The position numbers were made by a program, and so were the translations under genes. A stretch of 64,000 bases of DNA from an uncultured Saccharospirillaceae bacterium (lineage in GTDB: Bacteria; Pseudomonadota; Gammaproteobacteria; Pseudomonadales; Oceanobacteraceae): positions 18,517 to 82,516 of the forward strand of contig CANMOZ010000018.1 in the NCBI GenBank assembly GCA_947499545.1. Reading direction: 5' to 3'. This document shows positions 54,467-63,669 of the stretch, one piece after another (position 1 is the stretch's first letter; every line of letters starts with the position of its first letter). The notes beneath the pieces are model-generated. The model saw only the letters and a list, made by a program, of their open reading frames with translations, did no database searches and was not told the origin of the DNA.

Positions 54467-55442
54467 GGTCACTCTAGTAGAAGCCGTCAACTTAGCGCTG
54501 AACCATGAAATGAGGACCGATAACTCGGTTGTTATTTTAGGCGAGGATGTGGGCGTCAATGGTGGTGTGTTTAGAGCAACCCAGGGTTTAAGGGAAACCT
54601 TCGGTTTTAAGCGAGTAATGGATACGCCCTTGGCCGAAACTTTAATTGGTGGATTGTCTGTCGGTATGGCCGCGCATGGATTAAAGCCTGTTGCAGAAAT
54701 TCAGTTTTTAGGGTTTATTTTCGCAGCTTATGAGCAATTAATTACCCATGCTGCGCGATTGCGAAATCGTACCCGAGGCCGACTGAGTTGCCCGATGGTG
54801 ATCCGAGCCCCTTTTGGTGGTGGTATTCATGCGCCTGAACACCATTCTGAAAGTACTGAAGCGTTGCTTGCGCATATCCCTGGCATCAAAGTCGTCATCC
54901 CAAGTTCGCCGCAAAGGGCTTATAGCCTATTGCTGGCAGCCATCCGTGACCCTGATCCCGTTGTGTTTTTGGAACCTAAACGTATTTATCGAGCGGTTAA
55001 ACAGCGTGTTGAAGATGACGGTTCAGATTTGCCTATCGGCAGTTGCTTTACGTTGAGGGAAGGGCAAGACGTCACCTTGGTGACTTGGGGAGCTTCTGTG
55101 ATGGAAGCGATGAAAGCCGCTAACCAAATGAGCGAACGAGGCGTTGAAGTTGAAGTCATTGATGTTGCAACCGTAAAGCCGCTGGATATGAATACCATTT
55201 TGGCATCGGTCAGAAAGACGGGGCGTTGTGTGATTGTGCATGAAGCCACTCGAAGCTTTGGTGTTGGCGCTGAGATCAGTGCTCAAATTGCAGAAAAAGC
55301 CTTGGTCGATTTGATTGCTCCTGTTAAGCGGGTGACGGGTTACGATACGGTTATGCCTTATTATCGCAATGAAAATTACTTCATGCCGAATGAAGAAGAA
55401 ATTCTCGCTGCCTTACAGGCCATCGTTCATGATGGCGAATAA
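54459..55442 (+). CDS. 2-oxoacid dehydrogenase E1 beta (branched-chain type)
   Basis: 327 residues of transketolase-like fold: 'ILGEDVGVNGGVFRATQGL', 'PLAETLIGGLSVGMAAHGLKP', 'APFGGGIHAPEHHSES'. The C-terminal domain has 'VEVIDVATVKPLDMNTI' and 'VIVHEATRSFGVGAEI'. Completes the E1 heterotetramer. Overlaps the E1 alpha gene by 8 bases. Confidence 0.93.
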   Translation: MAEVTLVEAVNLALNHEMRTDNSVVILGEDVGVNGGVFRATQGLRETFGFKRVMDTPLAETLIGGLSVGMAAHGLKPVAEIQFLGFIFAAYEQLITHAARLRNRTRGRLSCPMVIRAPFGGGIHAPEHHSESTEALLAHIPGIKVVIPSSPQRAYSLLLAAIRDPDPVVFLEPKRIYRAVKQRVEDDGSDLPIGSCFTLREGQDVTLVTWGASVMEAMKAANQMSERGVEVEVIDVATVKPLDMNTILASVRKTGRCVIVHEATRSFGVGAEISAQIAEKALVDLIAPVKRVTGYDTVMPYYRNENYFMPNEEEILAALQAIVHDGE

Positions 55443-55501
55443 TGCGCCAGTCCTGTGAGCAATGAATTGACGCGCTGAAAAAGGAATTGAGGGCCGATAA
55501 A

Positions 55502-56620
55502 ATGAAATATTTTAAATTACCCGATCTGGGAGAAGGGCTGGCTGAAGCGGAAATTGTAGAGTGGCACGTTAATGTAGGTGAAGCCATAAACGTCGATCAA
55601 AAACTGGTATCGGTTGAAACGGCGAAAGCCATTGTTGAAGTTCCCTCGCCAGTATCAGGAGTTGTTGTCAAACTCTTTGGCCAAGCTGGAGATACCGTTC
55701 ATATCGGAGAGCCGCTGGTTGAATTTGAAGGCGATGGGGAAGATGCGGGTACTGTGGTTGGGCAAATTAAAGCCACCAGTTCAGAAGTGGCTGAAGATAA
55801 ATTCATCATTGGATCTGCACAGGTTCAATCTGGAAAAAGTGGCCCAAGAGCTCTGCCCAGCGTGCGTGTTGCTGCCAAACGATTAGGGGTCGACCTAAAT
55901 CACCTGAGCGGCACAGGACCGTCTGGCCAAATTACCCTGGAAGACGTTCAAAAAGCCCAAGCCTCTCAAGATGAAAAAGGTGAGTTGGAAGTTCTTAAAG
56001 GGCCACGTAAAACCATGGCAAAAGCGATGGCTGAGTCGCATGCCCAGGTAGTGCCGGTCACCTTAAATGATGATGCTGATCTACATGCATGGGCGGATGG
56101 TGAAGACTTGACCATGCGTTTGGTACACGCCATAGCCATTGCCTGCAAACACGAACCCGCTCTTAATGTCTGGTTTAACGGAGAGCAGGGTACACGGCGT
56201 TTAATGAAATCCGTTGACCTTGGCATTGCGGTTGATTCTGAGCAAGGTTTGTTTGTCCCTGTGCTGAGGGATATTGGCAATAAAAGCCAAGCTGAGCTGC
56301 GTAAAAGCTTAAACGCAATGCGCAAGGGCATTAAGGATAGGAGCATACCGCCATCTGAAATGGTCGGGGCCACCATTACGTTGTCGAATTTCGGGATGAT
56401 TGCTGGAAAATACGCGAGCCCAATAGTGGTCCCGCCTCAGGTAGCCATCATTGGAGCAGGTAGAATGTCTCAACAGGTGGTTTCCGTTAATGGAAAGATG
56501 GAAGTGCACTCAATGCTGCCTATCTCCCTGACTTTTGATCATCGAGCCATGACAGGGGGCGAAGCGGCCAGATTCTTGGGCGCCTTGCTTGCAGACTTAG
56601 AATTGAAAAAGGTGGAGTAG
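55502..56620 (+). CDS. 2-oxoacid dehydrogenase E2 (dihydrolipoamide acyltransferase)
   Basis: 372 residues with one lipoyl domain (Lys42 in 'VETAKAIVEVPSPV'), a peripheral-subunit-binding domain around 113-150 ('LPSVRVAAKRLGVDLNHL') and a catalytic domain with His347 in 'FDHRAMTGGEAARF'. Transfers the branched acyl group to CoA. A short inner domain linker is visible. No E3 (dihydrolipoamide dehydrogenase) gene follows, so a shared E3 is probably used. Start ATG 55502 is in line with the conserved 'MKYFKLPDLGEGL'. Confidence 0.92.
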   Translation: MKYFKLPDLGEGLAEAEIVEWHVNVGEAINVDQKLVSVETAKAIVEVPSPVSGVVVKLFGQAGDTVHIGEPLVEFEGDGEDAGTVVGQIKATSSEVAEDKFIIGSAQVQSGKSGPRALPSVRVAAKRLGVDLNHLSGTGPSGQITLEDVQKAQASQDEKGELEVLKGPRKTMAKAMAESHAQVVPVTLNDDADLHAWADGEDLTMRLVHAIAIACKHEPALNVWFNGEQGTRRLMKSVDLGIAVDSEQGLFVPVLRDIGNKSQAELRKSLNAMRKGIKDRSIPPSEMVGATITLSNFGMIAGKYASPIVVPPQVAIIGAGRMSQQVVSVNGKMEVHSMLPISLTFDHRAMTGGEAARFLGALLADLELKKVE

Positions 56621-56637
56621 CCTCAAATCAAAACAAC

Positions 56638-56709
56638 CAGAGAGGAGGCTGCTAGGCTTGTAGTGTGGGATGACTGCACCTGCAAGGGAGGCTCGACCCT
56701 TCCTCTCTG
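56638..56709 (+). other. Structured intergenic element after the E2 gene
   Basis: CAGAGAGGA (56638-56646) pairs perfectly with TCCTCTCTG (56701-56709), closing about 54 bases that include a smaller stem AAGGG/CCCTT and a near-complementary TTGTAGTG / CACCTGCAA pair. It may be a terminator, a processed leader or a small RNA. No T-tract. Confidence 0.35.
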
Positions 56710-56748
56710 TCGAATCGGTGCTGAGACGGCCTATCACGGAGGTTCTCT

Positions 56749-57978
56749 ATGCCCCTCAATCGTAAAAAAGTACGTTTCAAAAGCTCCAAAGGTATAGAGC
56801 TGGCGGGCATAGTGGACTATCCCTCAGCAAGCCCTCATGGTTTCGTCATGCTGGCCCACTGCTTTACCTGCACTAAAGACCTTGCAGCCGAATCTCGTAT
56901 AGCAAAAGCCCTTGTCGTCGCAGGGTGGGCGGTACTGCGTTTAGACTTTGCCGGGCTTGGGGAAAGCGAAGGGACCTTCTCAGACACCAACTTTTCGAGC
57001 AATGTCAGTGATTTAATTGCAGCCGCTCAATACTTAGAGAAAGAACACGAAGCGCCTTCTATTATGATTGGGCACAGCTTGGGTGGGACAGCTACGCTGG
57101 CCGCTGCCCCTTCTATACCATCCGTTAGAGCCGTTGTGACCATAGGGTCACCTTTTGACCCCGCACATGTTACGAAGCAATTCAAAAAATACATTGATGA
57201 AATTCAGGAAAAAGGTGAAGCGGAAGTAGATTTAGCAGGCCGTAAGTTTCTAATCAAACAGCAATTTCTTAATGATCTTGTCAAACACGACCTGGCTGAT
57301 CAGGTCAGGAACTTACGCAAGAGTTTACTGGTATTTCATGCTCCCCAAGACAAGACGGTCAGCATTGACGAAGCCGCGAAAATCTATCAGCACGCTAAAC
57401 ACCCTAAAAGTTTTGTGTCATTGGATACCGCTAACCACCTCCTAACCAATAAAGAAGATGCTGAATACGTTGGGCATACAATAGCGGCATGGGCTGCACG
57501 ATATGTGCAATCGCATAAAACATTAGATACGACGCAATCAAGTATTCCTCGTGGTCAAATTTTTGTGAGTGAACGAAATCATGCCTTTACGCGTTCAATA
57601 GCCTCTGACGACCATCAATGGCTGGCGGATGAGCCGCCGCATATGGGGGGCAATAATTTTGGCCCAGATCCATACGAACACGTGTTGGCTGCATTGGGTG
57701 CTTGCACCTCAATGACAATCCGAATGTACGCCAAAATGAAAAACTGGCCTTTAGAAAACGTAGATGTTCGTTTAGAGCACTCGAAAGAACATAAAAAAGA
57801 TTGTGAGGACTGCGAAAATGCTGGGCAGATGGATGTGATCCAGCGCTTTATTTCTTTCGATGGTGATTTATCGCCTGAACAAGAAAAGCGGTTGATGGAA
57901 ATAGCCGACCGTTGCCCTGTTCATAAATCATTGGAGGCGGGAATTAAAATAAAAACGCAGCAAGAGTCTCGTTGTTAA
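56749..57978 (+). CDS. Bifunctional alpha/beta hydrolase-OsmC family protein
   Basis: 409 residues, two domains. Residues 1-255: alpha/beta hydrolase with nucleophile elbow 'GHSLGG' near residue 110, oxyanion segment 'AHCFTCTKD', and later Asp and His ('APQDKTVS', 'ANHLLT'). Residues about 270-409: OsmC/Ohr domain with the two expected redox Cys, 'ALGACTSMTIRMYA' and 'ADRCPVHKSLE'. OsmC domains reduce organic hydroperoxides. The fusion is a known architecture; lipid hydroperoxide handling is a plausible role (inference). GGAGG precedes ATG 56749. Confidence 0.92.
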   Translation: MPLNRKKVRFKSSKGIELAGIVDYPSASPHGFVMLAHCFTCTKDLAAESRIAKALVVAGWAVLRLDFAGLGESEGTFSDTNFSSNVSDLIAAAQYLEKEHEAPSIMIGHSLGGTATLAAAPSIPSVRAVVTIGSPFDPAHVTKQFKKYIDEIQEKGEAEVDLAGRKFLIKQQFLNDLVKHDLADQVRNLRKSLLVFHAPQDKTVSIDEAAKIYQHAKHPKSFVSLDTANHLLTNKEDAEYVGHTIAAWAARYVQSHKTLDTTQSSIPRGQIFVSERNHAFTRSIASDDHQWLADEPPHMGGNNFGPDPYEHVLAALGACTSMTIRMYAKMKNWPLENVDVRLEHSKEHKKDCEDCENAGQMDVIQRFISFDGDLSPEQEKRLMEIADRCPVHKSLEAGIKIKTQQESRC

Positions 57979-58261
57979 CCGTTAAAACAGTCTCATTTGT
58001 CGAGAAGGTTTTTAAATTCAATACCTTTAAAATAATCAAGTTCTGAGTTATGTCTTCTCTGTAACCGTAGAGATATTTCAACCCGATTTTGGTTTTGTAG
58101 GATTTGATTTGGAATGCAATGCCCGTCAGTTTTCTTAAACGCTGAACCGCTGCTGACTGAGCCAGCCCCATCATGGTTTAATGGCCGCTTAGTAAAATAT
58201 ATTGGGGGTTACCCGATGCATTTTCCTAAGCGATGAGTTTTAGCATTCAACCGCTGAGCAT

Positions 58262-60031
58262 TTACCAGCCGCCACCGCCACCACCTCCGCCTCCGCCACC
58301 AGAGGAGCCACCGCCTGAGGAGCCGCCACCGGAGGAGCTAGAGCCAGGAGGAGTTGATGAAGATGAAATGTTAGACGAAAGGTTTGATCCTAATTCATTG
58401 ATCGATGACACCATGCCAGCTGCGCTAAGATGTTTGGTAGAAGTGTACCAGCTGCTCCGTGGAAGCTCGCCTGACTGCTCCAGCGCGGTGAGCACTCCTT
58501 TGAAATGATCTGCCCACGTACTTGCACAATCCAGTGCAACAGCATAAGGCAAAAACTTTTCAAATTCCTCGAAGGTCTGTGGTGGTTCTTTCTGCCGTTC
58601 GAGGTCTTGCCGCTCAGCAACACCAAGATACAGTTTCAAACCTTCGATTTCGTCCATGATCTTACGACCACGAAGTGTTGGCGCCTTCATAAGGATTGTA
58701 AAGACAAGATTGATAGCCACGAGAAGACCTGAAACAGTAACGAATGCAGTGGATGACGGGAATACATCCAGCCAAGCCATCAGGATGACAGCAACCGCGG
58801 AGCTAGCCCAACCCAGCCCAAGATAGTGGCTATTCAAAATAAAGTATTTCTTGTTGAAATCCTTCTTCAGCTGACGTTCATGAGCATTTAACACCGATTG
58901 GATAATATCATGATATTTTTTGTCGAAACTGAAGCTCTCGCGACTCCCAAGTAGGAGATTCAAAATAGTGGATTCTCCTGGCGCTAATTTAGCGTCGCTC
59001 TCAGTGCGGCGGATGGTGTAGGTTTTGGAGAATATAGCGGATAAGAAACCTTTCTTTAGTTCAATGCGTATATGACCTTTGACGGCCAGATTGACCAGTG
59101 CGGCTGTCAGGCAGGTCGTATCGTATTTCATGCGTAGGATATAGCGCAATGAGGCGGGCGAGTAGCCGCCTGGCGCTTCGTAGCGTGGGATGATAATGCC
59201 TTTGGCTGGGTCCCTGCCGACTCGCCGCCAAGCAAAGAAATAGAATAGGAATAGGCCGCCGGAAAACAATAAGCCGAGCAGAACCCAGGCGTTATCACTG
59301 ATGAATCGTGATGCACGGTCGGCCGCCGTTGGTTCATCGACAATGCCCTTTGGAAAACCGACTGCGATGGTTAGCCCTTCCTGTGCGCCGAGTGGTCGAG
59401 TTGTCTCAAAGCGAACCTGATGAGAATTAATGATCTCGGCCTTTGCGTCATTGGCAGTGCTGCCCTGATGGCCGGTATAACTGGCGATTTTTAGACGCTC
59501 TCTGGCCACCTGCGATGGCAGCGTGATGACTGCCGTTGCGCGGATGATTTGGAAGTCCCAGCCGTTACCTGTGATGTTGAAATACAGCTCATCAAAGCTT
59601 TCAAAAAAACCAAGTTGATGGGTGGTACGGTATTGTAGTTTGTAAGTGTATGTTCCGGCAGGGAGAGTATGGTCGGCTGAACCAATGTAAACGCGGGTGC
59701 CATTACGCTTACTTTCGACGTGCCAGGCTTCGTTTCTATTGTCGCGAAATACACTCAACACCTCAAAACCGACATTGACAGCATGGCCGTAGCGGTCCTG
59801 ATACTTGGTCGGAAAGTCCCGATAGATACCCCGACGAATTTGGTTGCCTTCCGCATTGACGGTGATTGTTTCTGTGACAAACAGCTCGCCGGACGGTTTG
59901 ATCTGTATGGCTGAATCAAAGCTTAGAATTTCTTCCTTAGCCTGTGCGTTAGGAAAGAGTGTTAGGCTGAAAAAGGTAAGCAAGACTAACCTATAGGCTG
60001 CCCCGAAGAGGTGTAACTGCTCACGCTTCAT
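58262..60031 (-). CDS. DUF2207 membrane protein
   Basis: 589 residues. Signal peptide (about 1-31), a beta-rich extracytoplasmic DUF2207 domain (31-240, 'ILSFDSAIQIKPSGELFVTETI', in part), a membrane helix around 249-270, a cytoplasmic part and two further helices near 405-450. The C-terminus is a Ser/Gly tract ending in eleven or so Gly and a final Trp. Paired with LemA (4-base overlap), as is common across bacteria; function unknown. By eye the base composition is richer in G+C than the neighbours, suggesting transfer. Confidence 0.9.
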   Translation of the reverse strand: MKREQLHLFGAAYRLVLLTFFSLTLFPNAQAKEEILSFDSAIQIKPSGELFVTETITVNAEGNQIRRGIYRDFPTKYQDRYGHAVNVGFEVLSVFRDNRNEAWHVESKRNGTRVYIGSADHTLPAGTYTYKLQYRTTHQLGFFESFDELYFNITGNGWDFQIIRATAVITLPSQVARERLKIASYTGHQGSTANDAKAEIINSHQVRFETTRPLGAQEGLTIAVGFPKGIVDEPTAADRASRFISDNAWVLLGLLFSGGLFLFYFFAWRRVGRDPAKGIIIPRYEAPGGYSPASLRYILRMKYDTTCLTAALVNLAVKGHIRIELKKGFLSAIFSKTYTIRRTESDAKLAPGESTILNLLLGSRESFSFDKKYHDIIQSVLNAHERQLKKDFNKKYFILNSHYLGLGWASSAVAVILMAWLDVFPSSTAFVTVSGLLVAINLVFTILMKAPTLRGRKIMDEIEGLKLYLGVAERQDLERQKEPPQTFEEFEKFLPYAVALDCASTWADHFKGVLTALEQSGELPRSSWYTSTKHLSAAGMVSSINELGSNLSSNISSSSTPPGSSSSGGGSSGGGSSGGGGGGGGGGGW

Positions 60032-60585
60032 GACAACTCTCCAATATTGATTGAACCCCGGCTCTCTGCTTCAGCCTGGAAGAACTCAGCTACCTTAAAT
60101 CCAAGCGCCCTAGCGAGCAGGCAATCGGGTACCTGCTCAATGCGAGTATTGAAGTCCCGTACAGCGCCATTATAGAACCGACGTGCAAATTGCAGGTGGT
60201 CTTCAACATTGACTAGGTTTTCAGTCAGATCGCGGAAATTTTCACCCGCCTTTAGGTCAGGATAGTCTTCAGCAATGGCAATTAGCTGATGTAAAGTCCC
60301 CTCCAGAACCCTCTCAGTGCCTGATTTTTCACTAAGGGTTGCGGCGCGGACGGCCGCGTCACGTTGCTGGACAACCGCTTGCAGCGTATCGCGTTCATAC
60401 TTCATGTAAGCCTTGACAATATCAACCAATTGCGGGACCAGGTCGTGGCGTCGCTGCAATTGCACATCAATATCAGACCAGGCCGCTGCGACCAGATTGC
60501 GGGCCTTGATCAGTCCATTAAAAATCAGGATGGTATAAATGAACAGAATCACTATGCCACCTATAAAAACCCAGCTACTACTCAC
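60028..60585 (-). CDS. LemA family protein
   Basis: 185 residues: an N-terminal membrane helix ('VFIGGIVILFIYTILIFNGLI', in part) and a LemA helical domain with 'AWSDIDVQLQRRHDLVPQLVDIVKAYMKYE' (in part) and 'YNGAVRDFNTRIEQVPDCLLA'. LemA proteins pair with DUF2207 partners and may act in envelope stress; the function is not known. Its stop overlaps the DUF2207 start. Promoter expected in the AT-rich region upstream. Confidence 0.93.
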   Translation of the reverse strand: MSSSWVFIGGIVILFIYTILIFNGLIKARNLVAAAWSDIDVQLQRRHDLVPQLVDIVKAYMKYERDTLQAVVQQRDAAVRAATLSEKSGTERVLEGTLHQLIAIAEDYPDLKAGENFRDLTENLVNVEDHLQFARRFYNGAVRDFNTRIEQVPDCLLARALGFKVAEFFQAEAESRGSINIGELS

Positions 60586-60882
60586 CCATTTCCTCCATAG
60601 CTACAATGACACTACGTGCTTTTACATTGCCGGAAACATCAATACATTATGGTCCCTTGCGCTACTCCACACGATTATATGACTTCAAAGTCTGGGTAGA
60701 GAGAAATATATAAGGAAAATGAGAGGTTGGTCTTAACAAACCCGTTCGAGTTTTGATTAAACGCTTTGAGTTCTGTTTTATAAGGAATTGCATTTTAGAA
60801 AAAACTCTATTGTAACCCCCTTATTTTAAACAACCGTTTTAAGCAGAAGATCATCTGCTTGAATGCGTGACTCAATATTTAT

Positions 60883-61002
60883 TCAATGATGAATATAATC
60901 ATTAACGAAAAGTGGTCTATTCCATTTGCCATAATGCAGCTCATTCGTTTGGTTGAGGTTTGACTCGAAGATCGAGTGAAATAGCTTATTGTTAAAGCAC
61001 AT
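60883..61002 (-). CDS. Possible 39-residue protein with strong ribosome-binding site
   Basis: ATG at 61002 is preceded by AGAGGAGG (complement of 61008-61015) with 5-base spacing, one of the best Shine-Dalgarno sites in the window. The product starts MCFNNKLFHSIFES, ends NDYIHH, and is rich in Asn, Phe and His with no membrane segment. No family recognised. A frame starting higher up may have decayed here. Confidence 0.35.
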   Translation of the reverse strand: MCFNNKLFHSIFESNLNQTNELHYGKWNRPLFVNDYIHH

Positions 61003-61403
61003 AAAAACCTCCTCTGAATTGATCAAAGGTTAAATAAACGCAATGGTTCGTGCCAAGTTTCCTGGCTTTCCCGGTATTGTAATCGTCGCTAATCAGTGTT
61101 GGGAGAAGGGGGCGGGCGAGTAAACAATCTATCTTGCAGTTGATCGTAGCACTCATGAAATGCCTTCAAAGTAAACTCGGTTAACTATCGATTTGAGACT
61201 GCCTTTGTCCGGCTTGAGAGTGGGTAAACAGGGTTGAATTTCCTTGCTGTTGAAGCATCAAATCCCACGTGAAGTAGAGGCTTTGATATATAAGCGGCAA
61301 AAAAGGACCGGGTACCCCTCTTGAACTATGGCCAGTAGATTGCAGGGCGGTACGATTCAAATGTGTCAGTCTAAGTTTGACGATTTATAAGAGGAATTTT
61401 CAC
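61003..61403. other. Gene-poor region upstream of the BspA-like gene
   Basis: No intact gene. On the minus strand, short stretches of protein-like frame broken by stops are seen (for example LISDDYNTGKARKLG near 61055-61100), which may be a decayed gene. The last part must hold the promoter of the surface-protein gene. Confidence 0.35.
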
Positions 61404-63146
61404 GTGATTAAAGTCTTTGTTGGATATTCTCTAGTTTTAGTCAGTAGCATCATTTTTACGCTGATGGCAATGGCCAATGAACAAAGAAATACGACTTTCA
61501 TAACCGATGGGAAGCCATTTATTACAACTTGGAAAACGGATAACCGTGGGTTTACCGAAGATAATCAAATAAAAATAGGTACACAAGGTGCTGGATACGA
61601 CTACCGTGTTGATTGGGGAGACGGCCGTATTGATCAAGGCGTGACCGGTGATATTATTCATACTTACGAGGTTGCGGGTACATATTCCATATCCATTAGT
61701 GGTGATTTTCCGAGAATCTATTTTGATGGGGCTTTTAATAATAACGATAAGTATGATAACGAAAAATTAATCAGCATTGATCAATGGGGAGATATTCAAT
61801 GGCGCTCTATGGAGAAAGCATTTTATTTGTGCAGTCAAGTTGAAAGCAATGCAGTGGATACCCCCGACTTATCGAAAGTAAATAATATGAACGCTATGTT
61901 CTTTGGTGCAAAAGCGTTTAACGGAGATATTTCTCAATGGGATGTTTCGAAGGTATTCTTTATGTCTTGGATGTTTGCATTAACTGAGAAGTTTAATCAG
62001 GATATTAGTGATTGGGATGTGTCTAATGTTGCTGATATGTCTTGGATGTTTGCGTATACAGAGGCTTTTGATCAGGGTATTGGCAATTGGGATGTCTCAA
62101 ATTTGCTGGTTGCCAGCAACATGTTTTATGGAGCACAGGCTTTCAATAAAGACATAAGCGGTTGGAATGTATCCAATGTTACGCATATGAAAGGCATGTT
62201 TGCTGGTGCCTATAATTTTAATCAACCAATTGGTGAGTGGGATGTGTCAAATGTTAGGGATTTGAGCGATATGTTTATGGGTGCAAGGTCATTCAATCAG
62301 GATGTTGGTAGCTGGAATGTCTCAAATGTAGTCAATATGAAATCAATGTTTTATCAAGCATGGAAATTTAATCAAGATATTGGTCGATGGGATGTTTCTA
62401 GAGTGACTAATATGGAATCAATGTTTTATCAAGCATGGAGTTTTGATCAAAATATTGGCGAATGGGATGTCTCTAATGTACGAAACATGAGCGGGATGTT
62501 CTTTGATGCAAAAGCGTTTAATCAACCAATTGGTCGCTGGAATGTTTCAAGAGTTACTAATATGGCAGGGATGTTCGAGTTTGCAGAAGCTTTCAATCGA
62601 CCTGTTGGTGATTGGGATGTTTCTAGCGTGAAAAATATGGCAGGGATGTTTTCTAGTGCGAAAGCTTTCAATCAATATATTGGTGACTGGGATGTCTCCA
62701 GTGTTGAAAGTATGTGGTCAATGTTTAATGGTGCAAGTACTTTCAATCAACCCATTGGCAGGTGGGACGTTTCCAGAGTCAAGTATATGAACTGGATGTT
62801 TACTGAAGCGCTATCCTTTAATCAAGTGGTTGATGATTGGAATGTCTCTAATGTTACAGAAATGGAAGGGATGTTTTTGTTTGCGGAAGCATTCGATCAG
62901 CCTGTGGATGGCTGGAATATTTCCAATGTTACGAAAATGAATTTTATGTTTACAGGTGTAACGCTCTCAACGACTCATTACGATACACTTTTAAAAAAAT
63001 GGAGTGCTCTGGAGGTGAAAAACAACCTGTATTTTGATGGTGGCAATAGTCAATATTCCAGTAATGCGCAATCAGCAAGAGATACTTTAACCGATATCTT
63101 TGGTTGGGATATAATAGATGGAGGGGTTGCACCTTCAAAAATATAA
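61404..63146 (+). CDS. BspA-like surface protein with DUF285 repeats
   Basis: About 580 residues. N-terminal membrane/signal segment (about 1-25, 'FVGYSLVLVSSIIFTLMAMA'), a PKD-like domain ('DYRVDWGDGRIDQGV', 'HTYEVAGTYSISISGDF') and 14 tandem 25-residue repeats of the form W-[DN]-[VI]-S-x-V-x-x-M-x-x-M-F-x-x-A-x-x-F-[ND]. This is the BspA/DUF285 leucine-rich-repeat-like family, first described in Bacteroides and Mycoplasma adhesins. Cell-surface attachment is likely (inference). GTG 61404 with AGAGGAA upstream is preferred over TTG 61377. Confidence 0.88.
   Translation: MIKVFVGYSLVLVSSIIFTLMAMANEQRNTTFITDGKPFITTWKTDNRGFTEDNQIKIGTQGAGYDYRVDWGDGRIDQGVTGDIIHTYEVAGTYSISISGDFPRIYFDGAFNNNDKYDNEKLISIDQWGDIQWRSMEKAFYLCSQVESNAVDTPDLSKVNNMNAMFFGAKAFNGDISQWDVSKVFFMSWMFALTEKFNQDISDWDVSNVADMSWMFAYTEAFDQGIGNWDVSNLLVASNMFYGAQAFNKDISGWNVSNVTHMKGMFAGAYNFNQPIGEWDVSNVRDLSDMFMGARSFNQDVGSWNVSNVVNMKSMFYQAWKFNQDIGRWDVSRVTNMESMFYQAWSFDQNIGEWDVSNVRNMSGMFFDAKAFNQPIGRWNVSRVTNMAGMFEFAEAFNRPVGDWDVSSVKNMAGMFSSAKAFNQYIGDWDVSSVESMWSMFNGASTFNQPIGRWDVSRVKYMNWMFTEALSFNQVVDDWNVSNVTEMEGMFLFAEAFDQPVDGWNISNVTKMNFMFTGVTLSTTHYDTLLKKWSALEVKNNLYFDGGNSQYSSNAQSARDTLTDIFGWDIIDGGVAPSKI
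61888..62985 (+). repeat. Fourteen 75-bp repeats in the surface-protein gene
   Basis: Successive WDVS-type codons start at 61938, 62013 and so on to 62913, exactly 13 periods of 75 bp with no indel. Sequence between copies is diverged, so repeats are old or under selection for length. Confidence 0.85.
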
Positions 63147-63422
63147 GTTCTGTTTCGTTTGGGTGAAGTGTGACGAATTAACGACAGTCTGTCTTTTCTA
63201 TTGTATCGGAAAGCGTTTTTTGTGAAATAGGGATAACATCTTTTGGGTAGGAAGGCTTTTGCGAGGACAGGGATTCCCGCTGTAAGCATTGACTTTAGCT
63301 GAATGATCCCGGAATGTTTCGCGAATAAAGAAGATAACATGCTCCTAGCGATAAGTAGAGTAAACAATAAAAAGCTAGCAAATAGCATTTTGTATAGGAG
63401 GTGGTATTTGCCTGCCGTTAAT

Positions 63423-63669
63423 TTATTGCTCACTCAGCGTTTCATCGGAACTCAAAAATTTAAAGTTGTCTTGGAATAAATAGATTAGAAAATCTTTGGT
63501 GTCGTGGCCATATGTTTGACTTTGGTTTAACAGGCCTTTTCTCATTTGAGTAAGTTCATCTTCTAGGTGTTTAAGTAACGGCGTAAATCGATTGGCCAGT
63601 GTGGCGTTTTTAAATGACGGATGTGCTTCTACTTTTATTTTTAATGTCTGAATAGGCTCTATCTTGGTT
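63423..63669 (-). pseudogene. Coding-like fragment without a start codon
   Basis: The minus frame runs from inside the inverted repeat to TAA at 63423-63425 and reads like a real helical protein end (segments 'LKIKVEAHPSFKN', 'FTPLLKHLEDELTQMRKG', 'LIYLFQDNFKFLSSDETLSEQ' in part). No ATG, GTG or TTG occurs before a Met at 63545 that would leave 40 residues. The same frame is open upstream through the end of the next gene. It is either a gene remnant or a -1 frameshift extension. Identity unknown. Confidence 0.35.

Noticed and set aside
63050-63433. Minus-strand 127-codon frame overlapping the end of the BspA-like gene
   Set aside because: It runs antisense to the surface-protein gene for about 97 bases. 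The start (GTG overlapping a stop) has no clear ribosome-binding site and the C-terminal half looks like a shadow. A short hydrophobic N-terminus leaves some doubt.
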